Made by a program: the position numbers and the translations under genes
Notes under the pieces: model-generated
The model's input: only the letters and a program-made list of their open reading frames with translations
What the model was told of the DNA's origin: nothing
Databases searched by the model: none
Part shown: positions 5,554 through 8,717 of the stretch, piece by piece
How the letters are laid out: each line of letters starts with the position of its first letter
How positions within the stretch are numbered: the first letter of the stretch is position 1
Assembly: GCA_007117175.1 (NCBI GenBank)
Contig: SKGZ01000204.1
Span: 1-8,717, forward strand
Source: Bacteriovoracales bacterium
GTDB taxonomy: Bacteria; Bdellovibrionota; Bacteriovoracia; Bacteriovoracales; Bacteriovoracaceae
Direction of reading: 5' to 3'
Length of the DNA: 8,717 bases

Positions 5554-7227
5554 ATGAGTCAACTGAATGTTCATCTGCACCAACCCCATATCAACCGCGC
5601 TGCGTTTGATCAATACCTACCCTATTTGCAAAGTCTTGTCGCTAAGAAAGATGAAAAATCCACTCATCTTTACCTGCTGCCTGAGTTGTTTCTAGCTGGT
5701 TATCCCCCCATGGATCTGTGCTTTGATCCCGACTACCAAAACTGCATGCAAAAATTACTCAAGGAATTGGATTCTTTTTTTCAATCCTTGGCCAGCAATC
5801 ATCACTTTTTAATAGGAGCCTTAGAATACAGCGAACAGGGTCTATTTAATAGTTTGCTTTATGCTAGGGGGGGAGAACACGGGCGCTTTATTTATCGCAA
5901 AGAATCACTTCCCAATTATGATATTTTTGATGAAAAGCGCTATTATCAAAAAGGTGAAAACCAAAGAGCACAAATAGAAATTGAAGACTTTAAGATTGGG
6001 CTGCTCATTTGCGAAGATTTATGGGCCGCAATCCCCACTAATCGTTGGAGTCATGATCTGGACTTAATTGCCAGTTTTAATGCCAGTCCCTATCACTTAA
6101 GTAAAGGCCAGCAGCGAATTGCCAGAGTGCAAGAATTACATCAAAAAACCAATCTGACCCCTATTGCCTATGTCAATAGTGTTTGTGCTCAAGATGAACT
6201 GATTTTTGATGGGGCTAGTTTCTTGATGGAGAATAAGCAAATTCAGGTACTCAAGTCTTTTCAAGCAGACGGCCTATGCTATCAATTGAATAAGCAAGAT
6301 CAAAAGAAGGTCTATGCTGATTGCCCGGCCCACCCACGACTCAAGTCAGCTAGTGTCACTGAAGTTTTAAGCGATCTACAGTGTGAAGAATTACTACAAG
6401 CACTTTGTTTTGGCCTGCAAGAGTACGCTCAACAATGTGGCTTTCAAAAATTTCTGATTGGTCTGTCTGGTGGAATTGACTCAGGAGTGGTGGCGGCCAT
6501 TGCCAGATTATCACTCAAAGACTGCCAGCATATTGAAGCGGTGTATCTACCCTCTCAATTTTCTTCCAGTCTAAGCTTAAGTCTAGCGCAAACCTTGTCC
6601 CAGGCCTTAGACATTGAATTAAAACATTTTCCCATTAAATTCTTACACAGCACTCTGCAAAGAGAGATTTCCCAATACTACGGAGAAAAGCTCGAGGGCC
6701 TAAGTGATGAAAACATCCAAAGCCGTTTGCGCGGGCTACTTTTAATGACCAGGGCCAATCAAACCGGGGCCATGCTGCTGAACACTTCTAATCGCTCGGA
6801 GTTAGCCGTTGGCTATTCCACCCTTTATGGTGATTCTATTGGGGCCTTAAGTGTCATCGGCGATCTCTATAAAACTGAAGTCTATCAATTGGCCCATTAT
6901 ATGAATCGCAAGTATGGACTGATTATCCCCCAAGAAATGATTGATCGTGAGCCTTCAGCGGAGTTGCGCCCAGATCAAAAAGACAGTGATTCGCTACCTA
7001 ACTATCAAGAGCTGGATTTGCTATTAGAACGAATCCACAACTGTGAACACAGTCTTGAAAAACTAGTAGAACTTGGCCATCAGCGAGAAACAGTTATTCA
7101 AGTCAAAAATTTAGTACACAAAGCGCAATTTAAAAGACAGCAATTTTGTCCTATCTTAAAAATTAAAGGACAAAGCTTTGGCTTAGGCCATCGCATGCCG
7201 ATTAGTAGTGCATGGAACCTCAAATAA
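5554..7227 (+). CDS. nadE: Glutamine-dependent NAD+ synthetase, nitrilase plus synthetase domains
   Basis: NadE carries out the last step of NAD+ synthesis, amidating deamido-NAD+ with ATP. The 557 residues hold both domains. The N-terminal nitrilase-type glutaminase (about 3-250) has the Glu-Lys-Cys triad: Glu44 in LLPELFLAGYPP, Lys116 in YRKESLPNY and Cys153 in GLLICEDLW. The C-terminal synthetase (about 275-557) has the P-loop GLSGGIDS (303-310), NTSNRSELAVGYSTLYGD (410-427) and REPSAELRPDQKDSDSLPNY (465-484), which contacts substrate. Ammonia from glutamine should therefore pass between the domains. The first residues are shorter than in many homologues, which begin with a beta strand such as 'IALAQINP'; here LNVHLHQPHI (4-13) fills that role, so the ATG at 5554 is acceptable. 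The protein is cytosolic. The next gene starts 10 bp after the stop, so this is the head of a probable three-gene operon. Confidence 0.96.
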   Translation: MSQLNVHLHQPHINRAAFDQYLPYLQSLVAKKDEKSTHLYLLPELFLAGYPPMDLCFDPDYQNCMQKLLKELDSFFQSLASNHHFLIGALEYSEQGLFNSLLYARGGEHGRFIYRKESLPNYDIFDEKRYYQKGENQRAQIEIEDFKIGLLICEDLWAAIPTNRWSHDLDLIASFNASPYHLSKGQQRIARVQELHQKTNLTPIAYVNSVCAQDELIFDGASFLMENKQIQVLKSFQADGLCYQLNKQDQKKVYADCPAHPRLKSASVTEVLSDLQCEELLQALCFGLQEYAQQCGFQKFLIGLSGGIDSGVVAAIARLSLKDCQHIEAVYLPSQFSSSLSLSLAQTLSQALDIELKHFPIKFLHSTLQREISQYYGEKLEGLSDENIQSRLRGLLLMTRANQTGAMLLNTSNRSELAVGYSTLYGDSIGALSVIGDLYKTEVYQLAHYMNRKYGLIIPQEMIDREPSAELRPDQKDSDSLPNYQELDLLLERIHNCEHSLEKLVELGHQRETVIQVKNLVHKAQFKRQQFCPILKIKGQSFGLGHRMPISSAWNLK

Positions 7228-7237
7228 GGAGAGCAAA

Positions 7238-7642
7238 ATGGCAGACATGAAGGAACTCATTAAAAAATGGGATGGATTTAAAAAAAATCTCACTAAAGAA
7301 GTCAGTTCTTTATTTCATGAAAGAAATTGGAGCAAAATTAAAAAGCAAGTGGATCAACTGATCAGCTCGGCCAAAAAAGAAGTTCATTCTTTTGTGGATG
7401 AAGATCTTACAGCAATTTCCAAGAAACTCAAAAATGAAAAAGATCAACTGGAGAAATTACTAGACTCCACCTTCAAATACGAACTTGATAAGGCCAAAAA
7501 ATTTGTTAATGAACGAAAAAAAGAGCTGAATCAATTACAAAAGACCATTGAGTCTCTAGCTAAAAAGCCCAGTAAGAAGAAAAAAGTGAGCAAAAAGAAA
7601 AGCAAGAAAAAGGCTACCAAGAAGAAGGCCAGCAAGAAATAA
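7238..7642 (+). CDS. Small coiled-coil protein with histone-H1-like lysine-rich tail
   Basis: This 134-residue protein has no named family that I recognise. Residues about 1-106 are highly charged and predicted helical, with heptad-like hydrophobic spacing (VDQLISSAKKEVHSFVDEDL and later LDKAKKFVNERKKELNQLQ), so a coiled coil is likely. The last 26 residues (109-134) contain 17 lysines mixed with Ser, Ala, Thr, Val and Pro, in the KKxSKKKxTKKK style of bacterial histone-H1-like tails. Binding to nucleic acid or another polyanion is therefore plausible. There is no signal peptide or membrane segment. The start was set at ATG 7238 because GGAG (7228-7231) lies 6 nt upstream; an upstream GTG at 7208 in the same frame would overlap nadE and has no such site. 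It sits 10 bp after nadE and 2 bp before the HAD gene, so all three are probably co-transcribed. The lysine-rich tail is a low-complexity region, so similarity to histones in it is not proof of ancestry. Confidence 0.8.
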   Translation: MADMKELIKKWDGFKKNLTKEVSSLFHERNWSKIKKQVDQLISSAKKEVHSFVDEDLTAISKKLKNEKDQLEKLLDSTFKYELDKAKKFVNERKKELNQLQKTIESLAKKPSKKKKVSKKKSKKKATKKKASKK

Positions 7643-7644
7643 GA

Positions 7645-8253
7645 GTGAAAGAGATTGAAAATATTATCTTTGATTTGGGTGGAGTCATTCTTAATATTGA
7701 CTACACCCGAACCATTGAAAAATTAAGTGAGTTTTGCCAACAAGATATCAGCTCTCATTATACCCAAAACGCACAAATTGAAATTATCGATCAATTTGAA
7801 AAAGGTGAGATTTCTGCCCAAGATTTTCTCATGGCACTTAACCAACGATTAAAGCAAAACTTAACCATGGAGCAGTTTAGTTCTGCTTGGAATTCTATGC
7901 TTTTAGACCTTCCAACTGAGCATCTTAACATTCTCAAAGAACTACAAAAGGACTATAGGCTCTATCTTCTGAGTAATACCAATCAAATTCATTATCAGGC
8001 CTTTGAGCACATTGCTCCTCAAGACTTTAATCAATACTTTAAGCACGCTTATTACTCTCATCTGATGGGAATGCGCAAACCAGAAGTTGAAATTTATCAA
8101 TATGTCATCCAAGAGCAAAAACTTGTGGCCCACAAGACTCTTTTTATTGATGATACTGAAAAAAATATTTTAGCTGCTCAAAAAGCAGGTCTTAAGGCCC
8201 AATTTTGGAAGCAAAACCAAGGACTAGAAAAAATCTATCCATTACTGAGATGA
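7645..8253 (+). CDS. HAD-superfamily (subfamily IA) hydrolase, YihX-like phosphatase
   Basis: The 202-residue protein resembles YihX, an alpha-D-glucose-1-phosphate phosphatase, along most of its length. HAD motif I is IFDLGGVILNID with nucleophile Asp10; the usual second Asp is replaced by Gly12, as in the YihX branch. Motif II is LLSNTN (Ser110-Thr112), the motif III lysine is Lys145 in GMRKPEVEIYQ, and motif IV is FIDDTEKN with Asp169-Asp170. The region between motifs I and II is the small helical cap. The likely reaction is hydrolysis of a small phosphorylated sugar or metabolite in the cytosol; the true substrate is unknown. The GTG start at 7645 lies 2 nt after the stop of the preceding gene with only a weak Shine-Dalgarno, suggesting translational coupling. 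The 3' end overlaps the convergent gene by 12 bp. Confidence 0.88.
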   Translation: MKEIENIIFDLGGVILNIDYTRTIEKLSEFCQQDISSHYTQNAQIEIIDQFEKGEISAQDFLMALNQRLKQNLTMEQFSSAWNSMLLDLPTEHLNILKELQKDYRLYLLSNTNQIHYQAFEHIAPQDFNQYFKHAYYSHLMGMRKPEVEIYQYVIQEQKLVAHKTLFIDDTEKNILAAQKAGLKAQFWKQNQGLEKIYPLLR

Positions 8254-8717
8254 TCCCCAGCGCTTTTGTCTTTGAAATTGATAAAGTGACTGTGGTCTTA
8301 AATCACTGGCCCTTGCCTCTTTCAAATACTCATCATCTGGCAAAGTTCCCATGGCCCACAATGGCGGCATGGCCCTGGCAGTTTCCACTACCACACTCAA
8401 ATCCGGCTGAGTGCCCACCACATAGCCTGCACCAAATTGATAGGAAAGAATTTGTCCCGCTCCAGAAAGATTCCAAAAGACATTTTGCGTTCCCCCATGC
8501 CCGGCTCCACGATTGCCCAGACCTCGATTGATCACTCGCCAACCATCCTCAATTTCAGATTGATCCACTAAATTGGCCAGGGCCAATGAATGGGAAAACT
8601 CAGATTGAGAAGGTGAAGTCACAGGAATACCAAAGACGTGATCAGTAGCACTGGCCTTGGAAGAGTGAACTTGGTGAAAGACACAACCATTGGTGTTAAA
8701 ACCTGCTCCAGTGATAA
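8242..8717 (-). CDS. C-terminal part of a probable parallel beta-helix (secreted or surface) protein, partial
   Basis: The frame is open from the window edge to a TAA at 8244-8242, giving 157 residues. The start is outside the window, and an internal GTG at 8622 is not a real start because coding continues upstream. The sequence is rich in Gly, Asn and short beta strands. NVFWNLSGAGQILSYQFGAG, followed by YVVGT, looks like the rungs of right-handed beta-helix proteins such as polysaccharide lyase-like or surface proteins. The end, YLKEARASDLRPQSLYQFQ, resembles the short helical cap that closes such repeats. Specific catalytic residues cannot be assigned and the signal peptide would lie upstream. 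It converges on the HAD gene with a 12-bp overlap and no terminator between them. A carbohydrate-binding or degrading role is inference only. Confidence 0.65.
   Translation of the reverse strand, partial: ITGAGFNTNGCVFHQVHSSKASATDHVFGIPVTSPSQSEFSHSLALANLVDQSEIEDGWRVINRGLGNRGAGHGGTQNVFWNLSGAGQILSYQFGAGYVVGTQPDLSVVVETARAMPPLWAMGTLPDDEYLKEARASDLRPQSLYQFQRQKRWGSSQ

Noticed and set aside
7208..7237. GTG at 7208 as the start of the lysine-tail protein
   Set aside because: It lies inside nadE and lacks a ribosome binding site; ATG 7238 has GGAG at 6 nt.
8205..8531. Plus-strand open frame after the HAD gene
   Set aside because: It overlaps the HAD 3' end and is antisense to the beta-helix gene. Its proline- and histidine-rich product is what antisense of a Gly/Trp-rich gene gives.

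Overview
The window looks like bacterial chromosome with a short AT-rich accessory stretch (about 1-3230) next to a denser, more GC-rich housekeeping block (about 3230-8717). Spot counts of two 60-base lines gave 22 G+C at 1021-1080 and 34 G+C at 4381-4440. TrmFO, a two-domain glutamine-dependent NAD synthetase and a secreted beta-helix-like protein fit a Gram-negative, deltaproteobacterial or Bdellovibrio-like organism. That placement is inference with low certainty; no rRNA, tRNA or lineage marker is present.

Accessory stretch. It opens with the last 37 codons of a probable HTH regulator (1-114). Two tandem but clearly different AAA-type ATPases follow (283-1431 and 1562-2707). Each has an N-terminal P-loop and a C-terminal D...ExK motif of the DUF4143 / PD-(D/E)XK-like type. 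Each is preceded by its own inverted repeat spanning 28 bp: a perfect palindrome at 253-280, and 11-bp arms around the -35 box at 1514-1541. A related 31-bp sequence lies downstream of each ATPase (1453-1483 and 2734-2764), so the second ATPase sits between direct repeats like a cassette. Convergent to it is a HigA-like antitoxin (2756-3061, minus). Its expected toxin partner is reduced to a 31-codon remnant (3033-3128), while the palindromic operator (3153-3174) is intact.

Housekeeping block. A minus-strand operon holds trmFO (4174-5514, tRNA m5U54 methylation) and an EamA-type transporter (3242-4144), closed by an intrinsic terminator at 3224-3268. Divergent from trmFO, 39 bp away, is nadE (5554-7227). 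It is followed without real gaps by a coiled-coil protein with a histone-H1-like lysine tail (7238-7642) and a YihX-like HAD phosphatase (7645-8253). The HAD gene overlaps tail to tail with the 3' part of a minus-strand gene for a probable parallel beta-helix protein (8242-8717, cut by the window edge).

Two plus-strand genes, the second ATPase and nadE, have a -10 box ending 7-9 nt before the ATG and no Shine-Dalgarno, so they are probably leaderless. The minus-strand genes have good Shine-Dalgarno sites. I see no CRISPR array, insertion sequence, tRNA or rRNA, and no gene-free stretch over 300 bases.
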